Assembly (NCBI GenBank): GCA_902598655.1
Contig: CACKCQ010000005.1
Location: forward strand, 1 to 64,000
Length of the DNA stretch: 64,000 bases
Reading direction: 5' to 3'
Source of the DNA: an uncultured Pelagibacteraceae bacterium
GTDB taxonomy: Bacteria > Pseudomonadota > Alphaproteobacteria > Pelagibacterales > Pelagibacteraceae
The translations under genes were made by a program, and so were the position numbers. This document shows, piece by piece, positions 8,530 through 17,060 of this stretch (its first letter is position 1; each line of letters begins with the position of its first letter). The notes under the pieces were generated by a model, which saw only the letters and a program-made list of their open reading frames with translations, was not told where the DNA came from and did not search any database.

Positions 8530-9942
8530 GTGCTTGAGAATTTTTCTGTCCATCAAATAATTTCAAAAATAAAAAAAAGAGAAATTAAAATAGCAGAGGT
8601 ACTAAATTTCTATTTAGATAGAATAAAAAAATTCAATCCAAAATTAAATGCTATTATTTCACATATAGATGAAACAAAAATTACTGAAGAAGCAAAATTA
8701 AAAGATGAAAATTTTAATAGTGATAATGACAAAGATGATATTTATGGACTTCCAATTGCTGTTAAAGAATTATTTGATATTAAAAATGAGGTAACATGCT
8801 ATGGATATAAAGAGTTATTAAAAAATATACCAAAACAGGACTCTTTATTAGTAGATAATTATAGAAAAAACACAATTTTAATTGGTAAAACAAATCTCTC
8901 TGAATTTGCTGTTGGTTGTCATACTACTAACAGAGTTTATGGAGCAACTTCAAATGTTTATGATCATAGTAAGTCAGCGGGAGGGTCTTCTGGTGGTTCA
9001 GCAGCAGCTGTTGCAGCAAATTTAATTCCTTTTGCAGATGGCACAGATATGATGGGATCTTGTAGAAACCCAGCAGCATTTGCAAATATTTATGGATTAA
9101 GACCAACACCTGGTGCGATTGCAGAAGATAGATTTGAAATTAAAAATTTAAAAGATTTTCCTTTAATATCTACAACTGGATGTTTTGCTAGGACTCCCAA
9201 TGACATGGAATTTTTATTTAACTATATAAAAGGGAAGAATGTAAAGGATAAATTATCTTTCGATCTTGAAGATATAAATATTAAAAAACTTTCAGATTTA
9301 AAAATTGGATGGTGCATTGATCTAAACGAACAATATAAGTATGAAGATGGAATCATCGACTTATGTGAAAATATTTTAAAAAAATTACAGTCAAATAATT
9401 TAAATATTGAAAATTTAAAAACTGAAATTAATTCAGAAGAATTGTGGTATTCTTGGACAATATTAAGAGCCAAATTTTTGTATGAAAACTTTTTGTTGTA
9501 TAATTTAAAAAATTTAAATGAATTACCTTCTCAAGCATATTGGGAATATGAAAAAGGGAAAAGCATCAAAACAAACGATGTTTTAAAAGCAATAGAAATA
9601 AGAAATAAATATATGGATAAAATACAAAACCTATTTAAACATTATGATTTTTTAGCATTACCTTCGGCTCAACTATTTCCTTTTGAAAAGAACCTAAACA
9701 ATCCAGAATTTATCAATGATAATAAAATTGACACTTATCATAGATATATGGAAGTCTATACATTATCAAGTTTGCTTGGTTTGCCAACTATATCTATTCC
9801 AGTTGGTTTTAATAATAAAGGGCTTCCGATGGGAATGCAGATTATAGCAAATGTTAAAGAAGATAATAAACTAATTAACTTTGCCCAATCTTATGAAGAA
9901 ATTTTTAACTTTTCAAAATTTAAACCAGAATTAACGGAATAA
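8530..9942 (+). CDS. amidase signature family hydrolase
   Basis: A 470-residue amidase-signature enzyme that starts at GTG 8530, ten bases after the alcohol dehydrogenase. The catalytic Lys is in LPIAVKELFD (about residue 82), the cis-Ser in SAGGSSGGSAAA (about residue 155), and the nucleophile Ser in the GTDMMGSCRNPAA block (about residue 180). That last block normally reads GTDxGGSIR; the MMG and C changes around the nucleophile are unusual and may alter specificity. The family hydrolyses amides to acid and ammonia. GatA is excluded as a role by the operon context with catabolic genes and no gatB/gatC nearby. The exact substrate is unknown. Confidence 0.85.
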   Translation: MLENFSVHQIISKIKKREIKIAEVLNFYLDRIKKFNPKLNAIISHIDETKITEEAKLKDENFNSDNDKDDIYGLPIAVKELFDIKNEVTCYGYKELLKNIPKQDSLLVDNYRKNTILIGKTNLSEFAVGCHTTNRVYGATSNVYDHSKSAGGSSGGSAAAVAANLIPFADGTDMMGSCRNPAAFANIYGLRPTPGAIAEDRFEIKNLKDFPLISTTGCFARTPNDMEFLFNYIKGKNVKDKLSFDLEDINIKKLSDLKIGWCIDLNEQYKYEDGIIDLCENILKKLQSNNLNIENLKTEINSEELWYSWTILRAKFLYENFLLYNLKNLNELPSQAYWEYEKGKSIKTNDVLKAIEIRNKYMDKIQNLFKHYDFLALPSAQLFPFEKNLNNPEFINDNKIDTYHRYMEVYTLSSLLGLPTISIPVGFNNKGLPMGMQIIANVKEDNKLINFAQSYEEIFNFSKFKPELTE

Positions 9943-9944
9943 TA

Positions 9945-10847
9945 ATGACCAGACACCCTCATCATTTTAAAATTTCATTTGCATTAGCTATTGCTGCTGG
10001 TTCATGGGGAATTTATTGGTTACCTCAAAGAATACTAGAAGATGGAGGTTTGACTGGTGGCTGGGGAACAATATCCCAAATGGCGGTTGGAATATTAATA
10101 TTATCACCAGTCGCAATTTGGAGAGTTATAAAAGGAAAGTCTATTGGATTGGAATTTCCTCTGACTGGTTTTTTTGTTGGAAGTGGATTTGTTTGTTATG
10201 CTCTTAGCTTTCTTCTTACTGATGTAGTTAAAGCATTAATCATGTTTTACATGATACCTGTTTGGACAACAATATTTGAAATTATATTTTTAAAAAAGAA
10301 ATTTGGTTGGAAGAGGGTAATCACATTAGGTTTGGCACTAGGAGGTTTATGGATTGTATTCAGTCAAGAAAATATAATCCCATTACCTCAAAATGCAGGG
10401 GATTGGTTGGCTCTTGCTGGAGGTGCACTATTTGGTGCTGGTTTAATTAGAATGGAAATAATTAAAACAGATGGAGTCTTTCCAATTATATTCACATTCT
10501 TTTTTTATGGAGGTTTAGCCAGTATACCTATTGGGTTATTCTTAGTAGATTATTTAGGACCAGTTCCATCAGTGGAGGTTATCATGTCAATGTCCACTTT
10601 TTTATTACTTATCTCGATATTTTATTTTATTCCTACAGGAGTAATAATCTTTTGGGCTCCAAGCAAACTAGGAGCCGGCTTATCATCTATTTTATTTTTA
10701 GCTGAAATAATTGTTGGTGTTGTTAGTGCTAGTATTTTAACAAATGAACCTTTTGGTTGGAGAGAAACAATAGGTAGTATTCTAATAATTCTAGGTGGTG
10801 TAATTGAAGTTGTATATGTTCCAAAGTCAGAGAAGAAATTAGCATAA
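9945..10847 (+). CDS. EamA/DMT family transporter
   Basis: A 300-residue membrane protein with about ten helices in two EamA repeats; the segment LSSILFLAEIIVGVVSASILTNEPFGWRE near residues 245-273 is the family's second-repeat signature. The start ATG lies two bases after the amidase stop, and its own stop overlaps the next ATG in a TAATG junction, so translation of amidase, transporter and methyltransferase is coupled. Such a placement suggests transport of a substrate or by-product of the operon, for example an amino acid formed by the amidase or methionine formed by the methyltransferase. This is inference; the direction of transport is not shown. Confidence 0.83.
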   Translation: MTRHPHHFKISFALAIAAGSWGIYWLPQRILEDGGLTGGWGTISQMAVGILILSPVAIWRVIKGKSIGLEFPLTGFFVGSGFVCYALSFLLTDVVKALIMFYMIPVWTTIFEIIFLKKKFGWKRVITLGLALGGLWIVFSQENIIPLPQNAGDWLALAGGALFGAGLIRMEIIKTDGVFPIIFTFFFYGGLASIPIGLFLVDYLGPVPSVEVIMSMSTFLLLISIFYFIPTGVIIFWAPSKLGAGLSSILFLAEIIVGVVSASILTNEPFGWRETIGSILIILGGVIEVVYVPKSEKKLA

Positions 10848-11848
10848 TGGATATTAATGAATTATTGAAATCAAAAAAAAAAGTCTTCTTAGATGGTGGA
10901 ACAGGCTCAGAAATTCAGAGACTTGGTGGAACTATGGGACCAGCTTTTTCTGGTTTAGCAAATGTTTTCTCACCAGAAATAGTAATCAAGGTACACGAAA
11001 GTCATATAAACGCCGGATGTGATATGATAACAACCAATACTTTTGGAACCGCAAGGCATTGTCTTGAGCCTTCAAATTTAGGAGATCAGACTATAAAAAT
11101 TAACATTGATACAGTTAAGTTAGCAAGACAAGCAATCAAAAATTCTGGAAAAAAAATTAAAATTGCTGGAAGCATGTCAACATATTTAGCTTTGGCTGAA
11201 AATGAATTTAGACCTGACACAAAATTTGTACCATCATTTACAAAAGAAGAAAAAAATTATAAAGAACAAGCGAAGGTATTAAAAGAAGAGGGAGTCGAAG
11301 TGCTTATTCTTGAAATGCTTTTAGATATTGACCATGCTAAAATTTTGCTTAATGCAGCTTTGGAAACAGGTTTACCTGTCTGGGTTGGATTAAGCTGCTG
11401 CATAAGTAAGTTTGATGAAACCGTAGTAGGTAGAAATTTTAGAGCTGAAAAAGAGAGATCTATTATATATGACCCTTTAAAATATCCTGATGAGCCAAAA
11501 TTCCTTCCTGAAGATAAAATTATAAATTTCGCTGAAATAATTAATTCACTCAAATCTATCGGTGGAGATGTTTATGGCATTATGCATAGTTGGTTTATTG
11601 ATACAAAAGAGGGAATGAAAGTTTTAAAATCAAATTGGAATGGGCCAATTATGTTCTATCCAGAAATTCATAAATTTGACACGAGTACTATGCAAGCATT
11701 AATAACTGAAAATGAAATTGAATTTGTTGATAAGTGTTCTGAATTAATAGACGATCAGGTAAAAATTATTGGGGGTTGTTGTGGCGTCACAGATAAACAT
11801 TTAAAATCCTTGATAACAAAATTTTCTAAAATTAGTAATCTTTACTAA
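10847..11848 (+). CDS. homocysteine S-methyltransferase family protein (BHMT/MmuM-like)
   Basis: A 333-residue protein of the zinc-dependent homocysteine methyltransferase family. It opens with FLDGGTGSEI, contains the TNTFGT motif near residue 63, a Cys in GLSCC near residue 183 and the GGCCG zinc pair near residue 305. Three cysteines of this kind bind zinc and activate homocysteine. The methyl donor may be betaine, S-methylmethionine, dimethylsulfonio compounds or another onium compound; sequence alone does not say. It ends the plus-strand operon and overlaps the convergent serine hydrolase gene by 17 bases. A second, clearly related protein lies on the other strand at 13474-14385, so two such enzymes face each other within 3 kb. 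Confidence 0.86.
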   Translation: MDINELLKSKKKVFLDGGTGSEIQRLGGTMGPAFSGLANVFSPEIVIKVHESHINAGCDMITTNTFGTARHCLEPSNLGDQTIKINIDTVKLARQAIKNSGKKIKIAGSMSTYLALAENEFRPDTKFVPSFTKEEKNYKEQAKVLKEEGVEVLILEMLLDIDHAKILLNAALETGLPVWVGLSCCISKFDETVVGRNFRAEKERSIIYDPLKYPDEPKFLPEDKIINFAEIINSLKSIGGDVYGIMHSWFIDTKEGMKVLKSNWNGPIMFYPEIHKFDTSTMQALITENEIEFVDKCSELIDDQVKIIGGCCGVTDKHLKSLITKFSKISNLY

Positions 11849-12989
11849 TTATTTGGTCTATCATATTTACCATATCTTTTTTATATTTTTCATTTGTTGC
11901 AGATTTAGTCTCTAAGACAGAAAAAAACGCAGCAACAACTTTTGTTTTCAAATTTATTCCTAAAAATTGGCCCCCATACCCAGAGTGACCAATCCAGTTA
12001 CCGCATTTCATTAATGAATTAACATAACAGACAAATTTATCTTTAGATAATTGAATGTATTTGGGTCCCTCACTATTAATAGTTTTACTCAAAAAAGTTT
12101 TAGAACCAATATTTTTTCCATTTATACCTTTTCCAAACCTAGAAAAAAGTAAACCCATTCTTAAAAAATCTCTTGTAATTAAACTTCCGCCTCCAGACAT
12201 CCACGGTGTTCCAAATCTATCTGTTCCTATATACAATCCTTCTTCAAATCCTGTTGCTTCAACTGTTTCCAACAGCCATTGTCTTAAACTTTTTTTACTT
12301 ACTCTTTCTACAATTAGTCCAATAACATCGGTATTAGCTGATTTATAATGCGCCAGATCGGTATAATTTTTTAAATCTCTGCTTTTTAAAGATTTAATTG
12401 AATTTAAATATTGTTCCTGGCTTTGAATGTTTTTGCCTTTAATCGGCAGTCTCCATCCTCCCACAGGCTCATGTAAAAATGAAGACGAATAAGCTTTTGT
12501 ATAATCTTCGCTATATAGATTTACAATGTTCATGTCTAAAACGTCTTTTACTTTTGCATTTGCATAACCACTGCCAATTTTTGGCAAGTAAAATGAAATT
12601 TTCTTATTTAAGTTAATTAGTTTTCTGTCTATCAGCTCTCCCACAAATAAATGTATAAACATTTTTGTAATTGACATAATTGTTTGAGGCTGATTTGTAG
12701 AAAAGTCCTTTGCGTACTGCTCGAATAAAATATCCTGATCTTTACCAACTATTAAAGAGCAAAAAGCTTTATTTTTAGTTACCTTTTTTACAGAAGATAA
12801 TTTACCAATTCTCTTATTAATTTTTTTTTTTAATTTTAATACAAAATCTGATCTAAGGTATATTCCATATCTATTAATTTTATATAAATTTCTAAAACCC
12901 AACCTCCTTTTATTTGGGAGATTCCATTGAGCTTTATTATCTTTTCTTGTAACTAATTCTGGATTTTTTACTGAAATAATTTTTTTCAA
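11832..12989 (-). CDS. beta-lactamase/esterase-fold serine hydrolase (class C, NylB/EstB-like)
   Basis: A 385-residue serine hydrolase of the class C beta-lactamase/esterase superfamily. The nucleophile motif SITK (SxxK) is near residue 115, the second motif is YKSAN near residue 226, and HSGYGG near residue 338 stands where KTG sits in true beta-lactamases. That HSG form is typical of esterases and amide hydrolases such as EstB and 6-aminohexanoate-dimer hydrolase, so antibiotic resistance is not implied. No signal peptide is evident: the N-terminus is lysine- and asparagine-rich, hence probably cytoplasmic. It is the last gene of the minus-strand operon that begins with the aldehyde dehydrogenase. 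The substrate is unknown. Confidence 0.8.
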   Translation of the reverse strand: MKKIISVKNPELVTRKDNKAQWNLPNKRRLGFRNLYKINRYGIYLRSDFVLKLKKKINKRIGKLSSVKKVTKNKAFCSLIVGKDQDILFEQYAKDFSTNQPQTIMSITKMFIHLFVGELIDRKLINLNKKISFYLPKIGSGYANAKVKDVLDMNIVNLYSEDYTKAYSSSFLHEPVGGWRLPIKGKNIQSQEQYLNSIKSLKSRDLKNYTDLAHYKSANTDVIGLIVERVSKKSLRQWLLETVEATGFEEGLYIGTDRFGTPWMSGGGSLITRDFLRMGLLFSRFGKGINGKNIGSKTFLSKTINSEGPKYIQLSKDKFVCYVNSLMKCGNWIGHSGYGGQFLGINLKTKVVAAFFSVLETKSATNEKYKKDMVNMIDQIISKDY

Positions 12990-13000
12990 ATTAGTAATTT

Positions 13001-13456
13001 TTATCCAAACTTAAGAGATTTATTTTTCTCGTATTTTTGATGATAGCCTTCTGCTTTACAATAGTTTTTTTCTTTGGAAATTTTTGTAGTAACTTTTCCA
13101 TCTAATTTCTCATTCATTTCTTTTAAAATTTTCTCTGCTGTATTTTTTTCATTATCATTATTATAAAATATCTCAGAGCGATATTGAATTCCTACATAAG
13201 TTCCTTGTCTATTCTTTTGAGTTGAGTCATGGAGTTTAAAAAATAATCTGACCATGTCTTCATAGCTTAAAATATTTTCATCATATTGAACTTTGACTAC
13301 TTCTATGTGACCTGTATCCCCACCACAAACTGCTTTGTAAGTAACATTAGGATCATCACCTCCGCAATAACCACATTCGGTAGATAATATTCCTTTTATA
13401 CCATCGTATTTAGTTTCGTCCCAAAAACAACCAATACCACCAATAAAAGTTTTCAT
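13001..13456 (-). CDS. msrA: peptide-methionine (S)-S-oxide reductase
   Basis: A 151-residue MsrA. The catalytic motif GCFW is at about residues 9-12, followed by CGYCGG and GHIEVVKVQYD, the usual MsrA signature order, and the C-terminal AEGYHQKY. The enzyme reduces methionine sulfoxide in proteins and free methionine-S-sulfoxide using thioredoxin. It is short but complete for a streamlined MsrA. It sits between a serine hydrolase and a homocysteine S-methyltransferase in one operon, so it may act in methionine or sulfoxide metabolism rather than general oxidative repair. That role is inferred from position only. Confidence 0.93.
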   Translation of the reverse strand: MKTFIGGIGCFWDETKYDGIKGILSTECGYCGGDDPNVTYKAVCGGDTGHIEVVKVQYDENILSYEDMVRLFFKLHDSTQKNRQGTYVGIQYRSEIFYNNDNEKNTAEKILKEMNEKLDGKVTTKISKEKNYCKAEGYHQKYEKNKSLKFG

Positions 13457-13473
13457 AATTTTACAATATATTA

Positions 13474-14385
13474 TTACTTCAAAATTGAAACAGCTTTTAT
13501 CTCTTCAACTCCTATACCACAACAACCACCAACAATTTTTACACCTTTGCTAAACCATTTTTTTGCAACTTCCAAATAATCATTGGGTGAAAAATCATCC
13601 ACAAACTTCCAATTTGGTTTTTCGTAATAGCCTTTGTTAGGGTATGCACCAATAACTCCATTATAATTTTTTAATGCAGTATCTAAAGCTGCACTCGTTG
13701 TTTTAATATCTGAGTGAGCAATTAAAATTGGCCCCTTATGTAATTTACTAAAATTTTTCAACGATTCTTCTAAATCCTCGTAAATTTCAGTTTTATTCTT
13801 CACATCATCATAACCAAGTGTAATATTTTTTGTATTCTGATCTATTACACAAGAAATAGAAAGCCAAACAGGTAACTTTATATTTGAAGAACACTCAAGC
13901 ATAGTCTCCACGATTTCTGCTTGAGATGTCATTGCTTCTAAAATTATTAAATCAACACCCTCATTTGATAAAATTTTAATATGTTCATTAAAACATGGCT
14001 TCATGTTCTTTGATCCAAGTTTAAGAAAACTTCCATAACTCGAAACACTTCCTGCTAAACAGATGTTCTTTTTTGAATTATTAATTGCTTGTTTTGCAAT
14101 TTGAACTGCTTGTTTATTAAATAATTCAATTGAGTCTTCATATCCGTGTTTTCTAAGAGAAATTGGAGTTGTAGCATAAGTATTTGTTGTAATAACATCA
14201 GCACCTGCATCAATATAATTTTCATGAACTTCTTTTAGAAATTCTGGGCTATCTACCGAACATTTTCCACACCAGAGGTTTTGATCCATTTTAGCTCCTT
14301 TTTTTTCAAGCTCAGCACCTATGCCTCCATCAAGTAAAATAATTTTCCCTTCATTGATTTTTTCTTGAATTAAAGTGTAAGACAT
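13474..14385 (-). CDS. homocysteine S-methyltransferase family protein (second copy)
   Basis: About 303 residues from ATG 14385, whose A is shared with the stop codon of the upstream VOC gene (TAATG). An in-frame ATG at 14406 lies inside that gene and is less likely. The family features are present: LLDGGIGAEL near residue 20, TTNTYAT near residue 70, a lone Cys in SISCVIDQ near residue 180 and GGCCGIG near the C-terminus, the zinc-binding cysteines. It differs widely from the copy at 10847-11848, so this is not a recent duplication. It transfers a methyl group from an onium donor to homocysteine, giving methionine. Its operon partners are an aldehyde dehydrogenase, a VOC protein, MsrA and a serine hydrolase. 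Confidence 0.85.
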   Translation of the reverse strand: MSYTLIQEKINEGKIILLDGGIGAELEKKGAKMDQNLWCGKCSVDSPEFLKEVHENYIDAGADVITTNTYATTPISLRKHGYEDSIELFNKQAVQIAKQAINNSKKNICLAGSVSSYGSFLKLGSKNMKPCFNEHIKILSNEGVDLIILEAMTSQAEIVETMLECSSNIKLPVWLSISCVIDQNTKNITLGYDDVKNKTEIYEDLEESLKNFSKLHKGPILIAHSDIKTTSAALDTALKNYNGVIGAYPNKGYYEKPNWKFVDDFSPNDYLEVAKKWFSKGVKIVGGCCGIGVEEIKAVSILK

Positions 14386-14765
14386 TAATTGTTTGTGAAA
14401 GCACAAATTTTATTATTATCAAGATCTCGAATATAAGAATAGTAAACTCCAGAACCTTCTGGTCTTTCACCCCCAGCTCCTTCACTTTTTCCACCTGCCT
14501 TAAGTCCAATCTCATGAAACTTATCAACTATATCTCTAGATGATGTAATAAATGAAACTTGCGTTCCATTTCCATTAGTTGCCTCTTTCATATTGACAGG
14601 TTTGGTCACATAAAACTCTATAGTTCCATCGCCATTTTTTTCTGTGTAACCAGCGCAAACTTCATCTTTATAATTTCTTTCTAGATTTAAAACTTTTAAG
14701 ACTTCATCATAAAAAATTATTGCTTTTTCTAAGTTATTGGTTCCTACCATTACATAACCAAGCAT
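14385..14765 (-). CDS. VOC (glyoxalase/bleomycin-resistance fold) family protein
   Basis: A 126-residue single-unit vicinal-oxygen-chelate protein. It opens with GYVMVGTNNLEKAIIFYDEVL, the standard first beta-alpha-beta unit, and ends with YYSYIRDLDNNKICAFTN, where a metal-ligand Glu is expected in many relatives but Lys-Ile-Cys is seen here. It is probably a small metalloenzyme or a binding protein; no specific reaction can be given. It starts one base after the aldehyde dehydrogenase stop and overlaps the methyltransferase start by one base, so the three are co-translated. Related proteins are common near aldehyde-metabolising genes, which fits glutathione-adduct or aldehyde handling without proving it. 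Confidence 0.8.
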   Translation of the reverse strand: MLGYVMVGTNNLEKAIIFYDEVLKVLNLERNYKDEVCAGYTEKNGDGTIEFYVTKPVNMKEATNGNGTQVSFITSSRDIVDKFHEIGLKAGGKSEGAGGERPEGSGVYYSYIRDLDNNKICAFTNN

Positions 14766-14766
14766 T

Positions 14767-16200
14767 TTAATTTTTCCATTCAGTAATAGTTTTTACCTCC
14801 AGATATTCATGCAATCCCCAGGTTCCACCTTCACGTCCATTTCCAGATTGTCTATACCCACCAAAAGGAGTCCCAGAGTCAGCTGCTTTATGATTTACAT
14901 ACACAATTCCGGACCTTAATTTTTTTGAGACTCTTTTTGCCTTTTCATTATCCTCTGTTTGTAAATAGTTTCCTAATCCATATTCTGTATCATTTGTAAT
15001 TTGGATAGCTTCCTCTTCATTTTCAAAAGGAATAATCGACAATACTGGTCCAAATATTTCCTCTTTAGCAATTCTCATATTATTATTAACATCAGTGAAT
15101 ACTGTTGGTTTAATAAAATAACCTTTCTTTAGATCTTCAGGTTTGTCAGGACCACCTGCTACTAAAGTAGCACCTTCTTCAATTCCACTATTTATTAAAC
15201 TTTGAATTTTATCAAATTGAGTTTTTGAAATTACAGGCCCAATATGGTCACCAGCTTTTGAAGCAAGATCAACTTTAATTTTATTTGCTTCATCTGAAGC
15301 TTCTTCAACAGCTCTTTTATAAATTGATTTTTCAACAAGCATTCTAGTTGGGGCATCACAGGATTGACCTGAATTACTCATGACGTTTCTAATACCATCT
15401 CTGACTGCATCAGGATATGCATCAGCAAAAACAATATTTCCACCTTTACCACCAAGTTCAAGACAAACTCTTTTTATAGTTTCAGCAGCATTCTTTGTAA
15501 TTAATTTTCCAGCTCTAGTAGATCCTGTAAATGAGACCATATCAACATCAGGATGTCCTGACAGGTCAGTTCCAACACCAGGCCCATCACCATTTACCAA
15601 ATTAAATACTCCAGCTGGAAATCCAGCCTCATCTATCATTTCTGCAAATAGCATTCCTGACAATGGTGCAATTTCAGATGGTTTAAGTACCATTGTACAC
15701 CCAGTAGCAAAAGCTGGAATTACTTTTAAAGCAATTTGATTTATAGGCCAATTCCAAGGTGTAATTAATCCGCAAACTCCAATTGGCTCATATACAATAT
15801 GATTAGTAGATCCTTTATCAAAACCTGGTTCGAATTCGAATTCTTTTAATCTTTTTATAAAGTCTTCGATATGACCTGCGCCAGAAGATGTTTGATTAGC
15901 TGAACACCAATCTTTAGGACAACCAAGCTCTGTAGTAATAGCATCAGTCATATCATCCCATCTAGAATTATAAATTTTTAATAATTTTTCTAATAAATTT
16001 AACCTTTCTTCTTTTGAAGTTTCTTTCCAAGTCTCAAATGCAGATTTTGCTGCTTTGACTGCAGCATTTGTATCATCAGAACTTCCAAGACTTATAATTG
16101 CACAAACTTCCTCTGTTGATGGATTAATAACTTCACATTCATTCTTGTTTACTGGCTCAACCCATTTGCCATTGATATAAAATTTTTTTTTATCGAGCAT
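14767..16200 (-). CDS. NAD(P)-dependent aldehyde dehydrogenase
   Basis: A 477-residue aldehyde dehydrogenase. The cofactor-binding TPWNWP segment lies near residue 146, SFTGSTRAGK near residue 225, the general-base Glu in LELGGKG near residue 250 and the catalytic Cys in NSGQSCDAPTR near residue 285. The length is normal. It is the first gene of the minus-strand operon with VOC, homocysteine methyltransferase, MsrA and serine hydrolase genes. It diverges from the EutA-like gene across about 115 bases. A paralogue of identical length lies at 40619-42052 next to agmatinase; the two share most motifs. Candidate substrates are betaine aldehyde-like or amino aldehydes, unproven. Confidence 0.92.
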   Translation of the reverse strand: MLDKKKFYINGKWVEPVNKNECEVINPSTEEVCAIISLGSSDDTNAAVKAAKSAFETWKETSKEERLNLLEKLLKIYNSRWDDMTDAITTELGCPKDWCSANQTSSGAGHIEDFIKRLKEFEFEPGFDKGSTNHIVYEPIGVCGLITPWNWPINQIALKVIPAFATGCTMVLKPSEIAPLSGMLFAEMIDEAGFPAGVFNLVNGDGPGVGTDLSGHPDVDMVSFTGSTRAGKLITKNAAETIKRVCLELGGKGGNIVFADAYPDAVRDGIRNVMSNSGQSCDAPTRMLVEKSIYKRAVEEASDEANKIKVDLASKAGDHIGPVISKTQFDKIQSLINSGIEEGATLVAGGPDKPEDLKKGYFIKPTVFTDVNNNMRIAKEEIFGPVLSIIPFENEEEAIQITNDTEYGLGNYLQTEDNEKAKRVSKKLRSGIVYVNHKAADSGTPFGGYRQSGNGREGGTWGLHEYLEVKTITEWKN

Positions 16201-16283
16201 TTATATTTCAAAATTAATTTTTCTCATTATACGTTTATTTACTATAACCATTCAAGAAATTAGATACAGTTTTTAAATTTTAA

Positions 16284-16293
16284 TGATTAATCA
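16284..16293. promoter_or_regulatory. short palindrome in divergent promoter region
   Basis: The region 16201-16316 lies between the divergent aldehyde dehydrogenase and EutA-like genes and must hold promoters for both. It contains the perfect 10-bp palindrome TGATTAATCA, 24 bases before the plus-strand start. This may be a regulator site; in DNA this AT-rich it could be chance. I saw no convincing -35/-10 pair. Confidence 0.25.
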
Positions 16294-16316
16294 ATATGTG
16301 GTGGTATATTGTATTT

Positions 16317-17057
16317 ATGAAATCACAAAAAATAGAACCAAAGTTTGAAAATAACCAAAATCCACGTATTGGACTTATCGCTTTAGCAACCGATCTAGTG
16401 ATTGAAAAAGATTTTATAAGTGTAATTAAAGATAAAAAAATAGATTTTTTTGTAAATAGAATAGAATGTTATAATCCCTTAACCAAAGAGAATTTGATCA
16501 AAATGTCAGAGAATATTACTCAAGTAACAAGAGATATCTTGCCAGAGCAAAAATTAGACTGTGTTGTATATGCTTGTACATCAGGTACTATTGCAGCAGG
16601 GTACGATAATATTAAAAATAAAATACAAGCAGCAAAACCTGAGGCAAAACTTTCAACACCAAGTACAGCAGCTTTGAAAGCATTGAAAAAATTAAATATT
16701 AAAAAACTTTCTATATTCACACCTTATAGTAAAAAAGTTAACGATGATGTTGTTGATTATTTTAAATCATCTGGTTTTGAAATCACCTCAAATTCATACT
16801 TTGATATTCATTCTGACATGGAGATTGGTAAAGTAGATCAAAATTATCTGTTTGATGTGCTAATAAATTTAGATGTAAGTGAGGCAGATGCTTTATTTGT
16901 ATCTTGCACCGCTTTACCAGTTCTTCCTCTAATACAAAAATTAGAAGATAAACTTGGAATACCAGTTCTTTCAAGCAATCAGGCTTTAATCTGGGAATCT
17001 TTAGAAAACATAGGTGAAAATAAATCTGTAAAAGGATTTGGAAGACTGTTTGATTAA
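16317..17057 (+). CDS. Asp/Glu racemase-fold protein (maleate isomerase / EutA-like)
   Basis: About 246 residues from ATG 16317; an in-frame ATG at 16296 would add seven unlikely residues (MWWYIVF). The protein has the two-cysteine layout of the Asp/Glu racemase, maleate cis-trans isomerase and arylmalonate decarboxylase superfamily: a first Cys in YACTSGT near residue 85 and a second in VSCTALPVL near residue 200. EutA of ectoine-degradation clusters belongs to this group. The next gene, three bases downstream, resembles ectoine hydrolase DoeA/EutD, so an EutA-like role is the best guess. The reaction of EutA itself is not settled in my knowledge, and maleate isomerase activity remains possible. 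Confidence 0.78.
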   Translation: MKSQKIEPKFENNQNPRIGLIALATDLVIEKDFISVIKDKKIDFFVNRIECYNPLTKENLIKMSENITQVTRDILPEQKLDCVVYACTSGTIAAGYDNIKNKIQAAKPEAKLSTPSTAALKALKKLNIKKLSIFTPYSKKVNDDVVDYFKSSGFEITSNSYFDIHSDMEIGKVDQNYLFDVLINLDVSEADALFVSCTALPVLPLIQKLEDKLGIPVLSSNQALIWESLENIGENKSVKGFGRLFD

Positions 17058-17060
17058 TTT

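Noticed and set aside
11832..12989. Beta-lactamase resistance gene
   Set aside because: HSG in place of KTG and no signal peptide point to an esterase or amide hydrolase.
10847..14406. SAM or glycine riboswitch ahead of the methyltransferase or GcvT-like genes
   Set aside because: These genes overlap or nearly touch the preceding genes, leaving no room for an aptamer; I saw no riboswitch-like fold in the longer gaps by eye.
15380..15739. 119-residue plus-strand frame
   Set aside because: Antisense to the well-supported aldehyde dehydrogenase; no domain or ribosome site.
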